Positions 22,506 through 33,848 of a DNA stretch of 64,000 nucleotides are shown piece by piece. A program made the position numbers and the translations under genes. Position 1 is the first letter of the stretch. Each line of letters starts with the position of its first letter. The DNA lies in assembly GCA_021432635.1 (NCBI GenBank), contig MU270111.1, positions 1 through 64,000 on the forward strand. Reading direction: 5' to 3'. A model generated the notes under the pieces. The model did no database searches. It saw only the letters and a list, made by a program, of their open reading frames with translations, and was not told where the DNA came from. Origin of the DNA: Thozetella sp. PMI_491 (taxonomy: Eukaryota; Ascomycota; Sordariomycetes; Chaetosphaeriales; Chaetosphaeriaceae).

Positions 22506-25149
22506 ATGGGACCCCCGCGGATGCCAGCATGGCTGCAGGGGAGAATCGACAAGATCATGAAGGTGTGTGACTGGTGATATACAGGCAGAGTTCCACAGCT
22601 AATGTATGCTACCTTAGGATCCATCCGCCGCTGAGGCCGAATCACGAGTCTCAAGCGGATTCCGCAACTACTCTGAATATGCTCGGCTTTACTTGTATGC
22701 CAGTTGCGTGGATTTCGAACTGGAAAGGACGCCGATTGATTTTTTCAACAAGAGGGAAATCTTCATCAAGACGTGGGTCATAAAGAATATGCCTGGTGAA
22801 GGATTTATTCTGCGGTTCGATACTACGAAACTCGGCCTTTGGCCGAAGCCTAAGATCGGTGACAGTTGCCTCGTCGAGTTTGATGACTTTGTCGACACTG
22901 AACTCATTTACAACGAAAACGACCAGCTCGAGGCACAGCTCAGCGCGAACAAAGTCCCGATGCCTGCTAGCTGGCGACACACGGTAGAGCTTATTCTTCC
23001 CGTGCCTCCGTTCGCACGATACAGAGAGCTGCGCCAACTTTTGGAGTCTCTCAACTTAGAAGGGGAAGGTGATTTGCCGGAAAATAGGGAAGAGGCCAAA
23101 TTCACGAAGGTCAAGCTTTGGCTGAAGCTGTCTTGGCAGACTCTAGCAGCTGAGATTGCCTCCGTGGACCGTCTTGTGGCACTCGCAGCTTCCAAGACTG
23201 GGATCGACGACCCCCGGGTCCATGCTTTCAAATACCTCATCGATTTCAAGTCAGTCTTTTCGCGATGCAACTTACTCAAGAGATTTCCGACGTTGAGTGA
23301 CAAGTCCCAGGTGCTGGATCCTGGCGTCCGAGCGAAAATAGCAGCGCGAATGAGCAAACTCTTAGGCGATGACTTCCAATCTGCTGCCTTCCGGGCTCTT
23401 GGAAGCATTCCAGCTGGGCTTCAAATCATTCCAGGAGGATTTGGTTCGGGAAAATCCTTCTTTTGTATGTTGATAGCCGCCATTGCCCAAGCCGGTACCA
23501 AGCCGGTCAAAGTTCTATACATGATCGACGTCAACCGATCCTTGGACAACGCCGCCAAGGAGATGGTTAAGATGTATAAAGACCTTGGCATGAAATGCAC
23601 CGCAATCCGCATGAGGTCTTTCCCGGTTGAATCACGCGACACAGAGTTCGGCAAGCCAAAGGAGCTCCGACAACAACAGTGGGAGCAGCTAAGCCAGAGC
23701 CAACGCGAAGAAAAGAAGGCCAATAGGGCACAGAGGAACGTCAACCCGTGGCCAGTGCTACCTCCCGATCATCGCCGATACTTTGTCGAGGAATGGAACA
23801 ACTCAAGGCATCTACGGCTACCAACGGATACCATTAATCAGCCACCAGACGATTACGAGGTGCTGACTCTCGACAGGGCTGCATTCAATCACTACCAGCA
23901 GAATAAGGCAGATCTACCTGGTATCACTGCTGCCATGGAATCTCTTGCTAAGAAAGCTGAGGATCGAGACCATACGGACTGGGAAAATATCGACAGCCTA
24001 GAGCGGGAGCTTCTCCAGTTGTACGACGAAGTCATTGACGGAGCACAATTTGTTGCCATGACTCCCTGTGCCACGTACAGTTACAGCCATCATCTCTGGT
24101 CTCGCTATGGCGGTCCTGACATCGTCATCTTGGACGAGGCAGGCCACTGTCGAGAACTCTCATCTTTGATTCCTATCGCCTGCTTTAAGAAAGCCACGTG
24201 GTTCATAACGGGTGATCACAGGCAGTTATCACCCCATGTCGACAAGAAATGCGAGTTCGAGTTACTCCTTCGAAAATCTCTTCTCGAAAGAGCAACTCTT
24301 CTTAACAAGGAGCTTGTTCATTTCAATACGACTTTTCGGTCGTATCAGGGCCTCTACCTCCTGCCGTCCAAGGTTTTCTACAACGACAGCATTCAGGAGA
24401 CCAAATGCCAAGGCTCACCGGAATCATCCTACCATCTTTTGAGAAAGCTCAACAACATGAAGTTTGGGCCTGGCATCGAGGTTAAGCTAAAAGTCCCACG
24501 CCTGATTGTCTACAGTGGCAGTTATGATTCCAGAGTTCAGTATTACAACTCTTTCCACCAAGTCTGGATTATGACAAAGGCGCGAGAGTTTCTCGCCGAC
24601 CCGGAATTCACGCATGTGAACTCCACCCAGCCGGGGTCCATCCTAATCATCACTCCGTACAAGATCGCATTCAACAACTATAGAAAAGCGATCCAACGTC
24701 TCCCTGACGGTCTACAAAGGCGAATGTCAACCGCCACAGTCGACCTTTCCAAAGGGACTTCAGCTGACCTTGTCTTCGTCGACATGGTGGCCAAGCATGG
24801 AACCCCTTTCAATACCGACCCTCGGCGTTTGTGCGCAGCTATGTACGTCTTCCCGTGTTCATTTTTGTCATTTTCATCGAATATCGGGAGAGTTTGAGCT
24901 CCTGCTCTTGCGACATGCTCTAGGTAGCTGCAGAAACATCCATTTCTAGGATAATACTAACAACCGGGCATGGACAGGACACGTGCGCGGCAGGCAGAAA
25001 TTATCGTTATGTCAGAGCACATGTTTGAGAGAGATGATCACTGGGGTTCCGAGGGGCTCTCGCTCTACGGCACCGGGTCCCCTCTGCAAGCGATCTGGAA
25101 GTTCTGCAAGGATGAGAAAGATGGAGCAATAATGGGGATGACTATTTAG
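22506..25149 (+). CDS. UPF1/NAM7-like superfamily 1 helicase (divergent)
   Basis: Exons 22506-22562, 22618-24842 and 24978-25149 give 817 residues. The 55-bp first intron keeps frame from MGPPRMPAWLQGRIDKIMK into DPSAAEAES. The 135-bp second intron splits the ATG of motif VI so that RRLCAAM joins TRARQAEIIVMSE, restoring the classic SF1 arginine-finger motif. Other motifs: Walker A GGFGSGKSFF, motif Ia VLYMIDVNRSLDNAAKEM, Walker B IVILDEAGH, motif III GDHRQLSP, motif IV TTFRSYQG with LPSKVFYNDSI, motif V VDLSKGTSADLVFVDMV. These follow the order of the UPF1/DNA2/NAM7 group. Departures: Walker A is GFGSGKS rather than GPPGTGKT, and the usual FQG of motif V is LSKG. No CH (Cys-His) UPF1 domain or NFX1 zinc fingers are seen, so it is not the housekeeping UPF1. 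Probably an RNA or DNA translocase; its pathway is unknown. Confidence 0.85.
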
Positions 25150-27392
25150 TGAGAGAAACAAGGCTGGTCTTTCTGAGGACGTGTTATGGACAGCACAACT
25201 GGGCGTGTAGGCTGAGGTACTTGTCATGTTGAAGTTGTTGACGATGCAATGGACTGGGCATCACCGTACAAGTAATAGCAGGGAATAGCTTAAAGCAGAG
25301 AGGGCCCACACATGCATTCGAGCGCGACAAGTTGACAGCCGCATGTACACTTCGAGGAATCTCTTCCTCAAGTAGGGATTTGCTGGCGTGACGCCAAAGG
25401 CCCTGACCTAGTCGGTGACGCTGGCTAAGTATTTGCCGCTTACTAGATGGGGGATACATGCTCATAGACAAATACAAGCAAAGATCTCGTGCCAGCTTCC
25501 TTGGATTTGCTTGTAGGCAAAGCCGTAGCTTCCCACTCACCATGTACTATGCGGAAAGGGTACAAAGCATTCTGCCGAGTCTATCGAGGCGGCTAGTAGA
25601 AGTCTACACTTCAGCACAGCTAGACGCTCTGGAAATTCGAAGTCATGGCCTACCGTATGGAGGTTGAAGGTCACATGACCTGCTAGGTTGTAGGTGTAAT
25701 ACTAGCTGGGCGTCTACTGTATAACAGGTTCATGTGTTCATGGAAGAACTTTTGCAGGAATGTAGCTGCTTGTCATTGAGAACCCTTGTATTGCGAAGTG
25801 GCTTCGGCCAACAGCTAGAAACCGTAGAACTTGTGCCACTGTATTCCCTCGCCCCTGGTAGCTGTCTTCGGGCCTGTTGCTGACTAGCATCCCAGTGTTT
25901 CTCTTACAATATAACGCGGCCAATGTAAAAGCAAGCTACTTCCACCTCGTCCAGGACTGAGGCCCGAGCCTGTTCTCGAACGGACTCCTATTCAAGAATG
26001 AATATCAAACGGAAGCAGCCGAGTTGGAATTCTAACACTGAGATTCGTTCACCCGCGTCCATGCGGTCGCCCCATACGCCTGCTAATGGAGCCAAGTTTC
26101 GATAGCGACGGAGGATCACCGGAGGCAGCAGGGTATGCGCAATACAAACGCCTCTCGCAAAGCTTAACCTAACGCGAGGCTGTCACGACGTGCATTTGCA
26201 ACGCTTCCGGAATCGCGCGGAAGCCTGTAGGTGGCAACGATACCGCACGCCTCCGGTGGCAAGCCCATTAGGTGCGAACTTTGAATCCTAGGCGACAGCA
26301 CAAGGAACCAGGCGACCAAACTTTCCGAACTGCTATTAAACCTAGTCTATTAAAACCCCCACACCTTGAAACAACGTCCTCGTAATTTATGCGCTCCTCG
26401 CGGGGTCGCCTGATGGCGCTCTTGGTGGACGGCTACTCGGTGGCGGAAACATTTTCGCGCCGACTGGAGACAGACTCATCGTGTCTTTCTCTCGGGGAAG
26501 GATACTTCCCCGAGTGCCGAAAATCATTACCCACCAAACTGGCAAGGCGAGGGGACTGACGACGCTTCAGGAGCTGCGCCTCGATTCCAAGCCCGAGCAG
26601 CCCGAGAATAGGTCACCAGTGGCGGATATGCCCGATTATGACCGAAAAACGTCGGAGATGATGTGAAAGTTTGTAGTCTCTGCTGATAGAATCTAGATGG
26701 CCGGAGGAGGGATCCGAAGAAATTCGTAAGCCCTCACCCCTACTACTCTACCTCGTACATGACGGCCCCAGAACATCACCGTCCGAAGTCTGGGAGGCAG
26801 CCTGCAGCCAATTATACCAGCTAAGCATTACGGGAGACGGCTTGTGGCCGACAAACCGACAAATCGTAGCACGGAAGCCGGGGAAGAAGGTGGATGAACC
26901 ACCGTGCAAGCTGAAGTCTCCAAACCTACAACCTTTGTCTGTTTTGGGGGGCGGAGCGTACCTCCACGCCCCGGGATGTCTGCCGGCATCCTCATCCTTG
27001 CAATGGGGTTATCCGTACATATAACTCTTTTACGATACGACGCTACAACGTATTCTAGATCCTTGCTTACGCCAGTCCCGGGCAAAGGTGGATCGCCCGA
27101 CATGGTACAGTACCATGGCATGTCCGTAGTGTTGTCAAGGCCACCGAGGCCGATGAGGCCGGCGCGCACCAGGCCATGACAGGCCACGGTGGATGCCGTG
27201 TCGCAGCACCTGTAGTCTGTATCATTCTAGGCATTGGGGTAGCATCTGATATAGAGGAAGGCGACAAAGAGGCAGCCAGGAGCTGCTCGTGATTTGGTTG
27301 GGGAAATGAGATGTTGTCTGCCGTCTATTGCACCAAATGGTGAGATAGGTGTGTGTCCACTCGGCAACTCAGTCTCCATCGGCTCTCGGCTG

Positions 27393-27434
27393 GCCATACT
27401 CGGTCAGCCATACTCGGTCAGCCATACTCGGTCA
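27393..27434 (+). repeat. Three perfect tandem 14-bp repeats
   Basis: GCCATACTCGGTCA is repeated three times head to tail without a mismatch. The copies are identical, so the array is recent or maintained by slippage. Confidence 0.95.
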
Positions 27435-28442
27435 GCCGGGGCCCCAACAAATCGATGAGAAAGGTCGGTAACCTCTCACATTACGGCTACAGTAGGCTGC
27501 CCCTTTCAGAGACTGTCATCTAATAAGTAAATGAGCTCTCCGACTGCGGAACAGGATAAAAGACAGCAAGGGAGAATGGTTGAGGCCAAGGAGGGGCAAG
27601 ACCCGGCCATCACAAAAAGTGAGCCAGCGTTGTGTGTGCAGCAATGCTGCAATGCGTCCCTCGTCAGCATCCATCAGGTCAATCAAAGGACAGAGCGAAA
27701 CAGGGCTTACTTCCTGCAGGTTTCGTGCCTTTTCACTAGTCTGGCTATTCTGTACAGTGCTTTGTATCCAATGGAGTCGAGAGAAGAAATGGAGGTTGGC
27801 GCGCGACTGGAATTGGGGCGCGATGGGGGCCGCACAGGCGTTCCTCCACGGCTACCCTGTAGCTCATCCTCAACCACTAGCCGGCGGGGTGCGGTTTGTT
27901 GATGGAAGCAGGACTGGCTACAGAGGCGCTCACATCCCGTAACTTGTCGCGCCCTCTCTCTCTGTAGGTATATATCTTATCCTGAGTACCCGGCAAATGT
28001 TTTACTGGTTGAAAATTGAGCCTTGTCTCAGCAGGCGTAGAGATGCACTTTTTGCGTCGTCGAGACAGGCGCTCTCGACGGACGAGTCGTGTAGGTAGCA
28101 TGTACTTCGTACGCCAAGACGGGCCTCGACGCTCGCCGCTAATGGGTAGCCAGGCCCACAGCCAGGGTCACGAAGTGGACACTAGACACCAGTGAGATAC
28201 CATTTTCAAGCGCAGACTCTCGACTCCGGCTCAGGGGCGTATCTAGAGTCGTCGTAGCGCAAGAACAGCCCTGGTTGCCTCGCGCTCTGCACCCTTGACA
28301 GGCACTCACCGTCGAGGCCTGGTCGGTTCACCGTCTCTGGTCGCGACGATGTCTGGTCCGTGTGGGTCAACCCAGGCCCCATCACTGACGCTCCACTACA
28401 CTACCTTGCCCTAATTACTCAAGCGGTGAGCGTGAGGGGAGA

Positions 28443-28470
28443 GGGGGGGGGGGGGGGGGGGGGGGGGGGG
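28443..28470 (+). repeat. Poly-G tract of 28
   Basis: Twenty-eight consecutive G on the + strand, preceded by GAG. Such a tract can fold into a G-quadruplex. It lies in a non-coding region. Exact length is uncertain because long G runs are prone to sequencing error. Confidence 0.9.
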
Positions 28471-31400
28471 AGTATGGGTCGGCCGCCTACGCGGTACCCA
28501 GATCGACTCTGCGGCCGCAAGATCTCGCCATGCAAGCTGGCCACCCGACGATGATGATCCGGGATTCGGCCATGTCTGCAGCTCCCTATCTAATTTCAAA
28601 ATTCACACCGATAATTATTGCCTGTGCAAGATAATGAAGCTAGAATTCAGAATGTAACGGAAGGGCAGTAGGGGGAACCATCAGCCGACACCCAGTTTTC
28701 ACCTACACCTATGAAGCAGTCGCTTCGCTGTGACTAGAGTTGGTTGGAGTAGGGCCTGTGTCCATGATTGGCGAGAAGACTCCAGAATCACATTCTATTT
28801 GCCGCGCTGTTTCCAGATTGAGTCTCTCAATTGCGCCCCAGTACATACATTACTTGGGAGCACAGCCTGTCGTGAACACAACCCCTTGATATTTAGGCGA
28901 GGCAGTGGCTAGAGTGATATCTAGAGCCACGCTCAGACATCTTGAAGCAGCCATACAATGGAGAGAATACCGGCTAGGGCATGCTTTCCCCTTTCTCACG
29001 CGCCCGAGCCAACGAGTGGGCATGGATGCCTCGGGCAGTGTGGCGGTCCGCTCTTCTCCCTACTCCCTCGTCAGTTTCGAACCCAACCGCTCCGCGAGGC
29101 GAGCATAGGGGTGCTCCGCATCTCGGCAGGCAGCTCGCCGGCAGGCAGACGGATGAGCTAGCAGCCATGTGGACCTTACTAACAGGGGCATCGTGGTTGC
29201 CGACATGCGCGGAGCCTCTGCTGCCGCTGGGTTTCTAGAAGTTAGAGCGGCAGCTTCCCTGCAGCTGCGTCGCAGCCCAACGCGTTGACGGATGGAAACA
29301 AGCCGATGCGCTGTCTCGCATTTTACTGTCGCTACTCGTCCACGTATTAGCAAGGCAACCGGACTAAAAGAAGATGCTGGAGGGCCGCCGGCGATGAGGG
29401 TTGGTAGTCCACCGTTGGGCAGGGTTTCACGAGTAAGCAGGGCATGACCACGAGGAACTATGAAGTTGGTCAGGGTGCACGACATAGTTTGTTATTCCCC
29501 CAAGGTGTATGGGGTGGATATACAAGATTGTAACCCAGACCAGATGCCCTGCCTTGACACAGCTCTTCGAGACGACATCACTCGCCATATTCGAGTGAGT
29601 TTGTCCTCGCTGCCCACCACGGCGCGAGATATGACAGTGGTCCAGCGTCGTCATCCTCCAAGCCCCATCCTATCGCTATCCGCGGCTCTAAAAGGAGGGG
29701 AGGGATGGGCTGTGACTCGAGGGGCAAGAGCTTGCTATGGCCTCGGGCGCTCTCGGGCCGTTGTTGGCCGTAGTACCAATGAATTGCCGAGCGAAAAGGC
29801 CGAGTTGAGGACGAGCCCAACATGATGTGGCCAGCTCCTTTCCTCACCCTACGTGTTTGCTACACGCCTCTGCTCCCTCTGGTTCCGCACCGCCTACTTG
29901 CATCCGAGATTAGCGCTGGCCAGCCTGGTCCAGCCTAAGGAAGACCTAGGGGAGGCAGCCGCTCGCACACCGAAGAAAGGCAACCCTTGAACAATTCAAG
30001 ACGCTCCAAGGATCTGGATGACAGCGAGGCTTAACTCGATTTGGGCTATTCGTCTATCCTGGGGTGGCACGCGAGCAACCCGCCAGCCTGGACGGGGCGG
30101 ATGGGGCGGACGGCCTCAGCCTATCTTCGGTCAGTAAGCTTCCCGAAGCGCGAAGCGGGAGAGGCTGAAGTACGAGAGACATGAATGGCAGCAGATCCAT
30201 CTCTGAATCTCGTGTGAGATCCCGGCTGGTCATACGTCCGAGGATCAGGTAAGCGCCAACACGTAACGAATTCCAGGGAGTCGGCTCGACGCCGTCCTTT
30301 GCCTAAAAAGGGGTTTATGCAGCTGCCAGGGACCAGATGCAGGTGCACCAGGGAGGCAGAGGAGCAAGGTGAGCCTTCCCCGTATACTGAGTCTAGCCAG
30401 AAGGCCCCCATTGCTTTCCGTTGGCTTGCCTTGCCCCGTTGGGGGATCGGCTTCTCAGCTGAGGGAAAGTAAGGCGGGCTTTGGTCCAATGAGGCGCGCG
30501 CCGGTGTTTACAGCAGACCTCAGAACGGGTGGGCGGAAGGACATGCCTAGAAAAGCGCGAGAGGAATTCTGCCATGTCCCTGGGTAGAAAATACGCAGCA
30601 AGGGGCTAGGCAGACAGGTACGGTTCGTGGCTGTGCCAACGGGCCGCATCTAGTACAACCGCGGACTAGCTACGTGGTTGTATGGCACTGACTAGTCGGG
30701 GCACATAAACAAACCAAAGGGGAAACGAATGTCCTGGCCCTTGATGCACTTGCACGACTGACCGTCTAAAACTCTACGTACAACTCACCTGACAATGCTC
30801 GTCCTCGAGGGTGGCCGCAGTAGCAGGCCGTTTGAGCAACACGTAATAACGCCCATACTCGCCACTCGCCCCAACCATCCATCCGGTTTTCTGCCATCGC
30901 TGCAATGCACGTGTCAGTTGGGGGTGCAATTTGTTCAGCTCATCAAGGGAGATAGCCAATGCCTCTGCCGCTGGTTCGCCGCCAGCTGACCGCCCCAATC
31001 ATAATCGCGAGGCCCGTTGATCTCGATGCTAAAGGTCCTCCATGGCACGGAGAGCGCCGGCTCGTGTTGGGTCAATCGAGTTGCAGCCGGTTATCGGATC
31101 CATATAGAAAGTGGCGAATTGAGTGCTCCCCGAAAGGTTCTTCCCGCTGCTCTGTGCCCCTTGTCCCTCGTATTGCCTTCGGTCTCCAGATCCGCGCGGA
31201 AGTACGCCCGCCTGCCTAAGTAGGGAGGAGCTTTGGCGATTTTATAGAGAACTGTGCCTGGAGGGAGAAGTTGGATGTCTAAGTCCCCTCGTGGTCGTCG
31301 CATCCGCGCTGTGTTACGACCCGGGCGGCGCCATCGGCCCTATTGCGATGTAGGGCATAGAATGGATAGGACTTCGTGCGTGCGCTGCGAATTTTGCGCC

Positions 31401-32538
31401 ATGTCAGGGTGTCAGGGGTTCATACTCGCCAACTCAACCCCCAAAAAAGCCCTCTTCAGTCCTTTCTTTTTCGAGGACTTTCCTGAGAAGGCGAAGAAGG
31501 TCGGAGAAAATCGCTCAGCGTAAAATTTCTCAGTTGGGGGTCGGGTCGCTTTATTGGAGGGGTCGACAGTGGGCTACAACAGCAGTTATCTGATAGCAGA
31601 GCCCCCCAAACTTCGCCTGCCAAGTTCAGGGAAACCGGTGTGAAGCAAAATCTGGCATTCGCCAGGACACACCGCGTCCGCTCGATGAAGGTCACATGGG
31701 GCTGGACGGGCGGAATGCAAGGTCGCGCTAGTACCGAAGGAGTGAAGCCGAAGCCGACTATATTCACGGCCACCAATATGCATGCCCTCACTGATACGTG
31801 GACGCGAACGAGAAGAACTAAACGTTGGTGCCTGGAGCTGGCCTGTGGTGCAATGATCAAATCTCGTCGTACCCCTGAGCCCCCTGGATAGCCAAGCCAG
31901 GGATAAACAAATGTCATCTCAAGCCGCACGCCCTTCTGGAATCAGAGTGGTTCGCACTGGCTCTGAGTCGGTGAAGCAACACGGCAGGGAAGGGGTGGCG
32001 GAGTAGGCGACCAAGGAGAGCTTGAAGACCGTGTTCGCATCGTGAATTGGTTGTCGCAAGGCCAATAGTTGACAAGGCAGCTGGGCTAGTCGCCCCAAAG
32101 GCGGTGATCGTCGCGCCGAGAGGGACTTTTCAGTGCACGGAGGTTCTTGATTCGAGTCCCGCCGGTTGCCCTCATTTTTGGACCTTGTCCGCGCCCGCGA
32201 TGCTGGTGTTAACGTCAGCCTGTGCTCCCCATCTCCTCGTGCTCGGGGATGTACCACTTGCCATTTCAGTAATGCGGTTGGACTCGGCTAGCTTCTGGCC
32301 ACAATGACAATGCGCGACGCTGGGCGTGTTCCAGGACCGGTCTCTTTCGCCACCCGCTGTCCCGGCCCGGCGGGCGTCCTCCTTGCCCCCTGAAGGCGCT
32401 CAGGACAAGCTCTTGGAGGCGGCGCGGGGTCTTGAGCCCCCCACCCATTGGCCACCACACGCAAACCGTTATAAAAGAGCTTGCATTCAGCTCCTGTTGA
32501 GCACTTGCAAGTCCATAGATATCCCCTTTTCAGCTGCT

Positions 32539-32667
32539 ATGGGGAAATTGATAGATGGAGTTCGTAAACTGGGTAATAAGAGGCGGGGAGGCCTGGTGAA
32601 GGCGCAGACTAGAGGCGCCGAGAGTACGGTTGCTCGAGCCGCATATGGGCTCCCGGCCAGCGTCTAG
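32539..32667 (+). CDS. Possible 42-residue basic peptide ORF downstream of a TATA element
   Basis: ATG at 32539 opens MGKLIDGVRKLGNKRRGG and continues to TAG at 32665-32667, giving 42 residues with nine Lys/Arg. TATAAAAG lies 62-69 bases upstream, a spacing that fits a short leader. The second-position glycine could accept a myristate. No homologue is recognised, and an ORF of this size is expected by chance; only the promoter spacing makes it worth listing. Confidence 0.15.
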   Translation: MGKLIDGVRKLGNKRRGGLVKAQTRGAESTVARAAYGLPASV

Positions 32668-33848
32668 ACTTTGCGCGCGGGTGGTGCTCCAAGCGGCCTC
32701 CTGCTCTAGGCACTGGCGGCCCTAGCAATGCGCAGTGTTGCTCGATTGACCTGCCCAGGATGCATCGACGACAAACCTCCTCAGTGATGGTCCATGGCTA
32801 AATTCCTTGTGCAAGTTTCCTGCCTGGCGTGATCCCGTGAACAGATTTTATCTGTTCCCTCAAATTGACGCTTACGGGGTAAAGGCGTGAGTCAGGTCAA
32901 CCTGGGTCTGACAAGGAGGTGGGAATTGCCCAGTTGCTGAGGGAGAAGAGAGTCCATGAGAGAAGACATGAGGCCTTAATGCGAACCATATCGGTCGCAT
33001 GTTGGGGGGGGGAGGGGCGGGTTAGCTGCGCGGCTTAAAAAGCTGCGCTTTCGGTGAAGGCTATGTAAGCAGTGTAAGGAGATACAAAAGCCCAACGAAG
33101 CGCACGGCTCCAAGTGCAGACATGCTGCTACCCTTCATGAGCCTGGTGAGGGGTAACGAGAAATGTTTTACTGCTTGAGCTTTTTTCCTGAACCACCACG
33201 TACACACGTACACACGAGCCAGACGCATTCCGCCCGACTTTTGAGAGATCAAACGCGACTTCCTCCCGCGCTCGCGCCTGCTGGATTGAAGCTTTCCCTT
33301 CGCGCTGTCTCACGTCTTCCTCAGCAGAAGCAGCCGACGAGAACGGGGGCGCTCGAAGAGTGTGGGTGATCGCATTGATTGCATTTCTTGGGCAGAGCCG
33401 CACCAGGTTCGCATGCGAACCATTTAAGGCAACCATAATCTCGAACAGGGGTGGAGCAGCCTGCGAGCCCCGGCCATACCCCCCCTCCCCTCCCTTACGT
33501 CCTTGTTCCGACCGTGGAGCAAGGCTGTGTGGCGAACCATCATAGGTCCGCACATTTGCAACCATTTGCTACCATTTGCAAAAGGATATACAGTATTCTC
33601 AGGCCGTTCTCCCCGAGTCCTCACTTCTACCTTCATCATTTGAGCCGCATTTTGTCACCCACGCCCCGGTTTTCTGCCCCAGCGTGCCGCGACAACGAGG
33701 CTGGGAGCTGGCGCCCAACCTGTGGATTGATTTTGGTAATCACGTGCGGGAGGAACCTAGCCCGATTCCGCCGCTGCCTGCACCACCTATACGTTCTGTG
33801 AGCTGCCTTGGTTCGGGCGACCACGCGGCCGGCAACCCCTAGCTAGCC

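Larger units (their letters stand above)
25150..33848. other. Gene-poor stretch (8.7 kb) without recognisable genes
   Basis: None of the open frames reaches beyond about 160 codons and none shows a domain, a splice-supported join or a consistent start context. Visible structure is limited to tandem repeats at 27393-27434, a G(28) tract at 28443-28470, a TATA-like TATAAAAG at 32470-32477 with a 42-codon ORF after it (32539-32667), and an 8-bp inverted match ACCCCCAA/TTGGGGGT at 31437/31534. A tRNA-like 3' half at about 32130-32165 could not be folded. The final 300 bases should hold the promoter of the EST1-type gene. Confidence 0.5.

Noticed and set aside
31437-31541. 8-bp inverted match ACCCCCAA / TTGGGGGT as a MITE
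   Set aside because: Arms too short, no target duplication, no second copy.
32127-32165. tRNA-like 3' half (GATTCGAGTCCC followed by GCCGGTTGCC)
   Set aside because: No matching 5' acceptor arm or D-arm and anticodon stem could be found upstream; probably chance or a very decayed copy.
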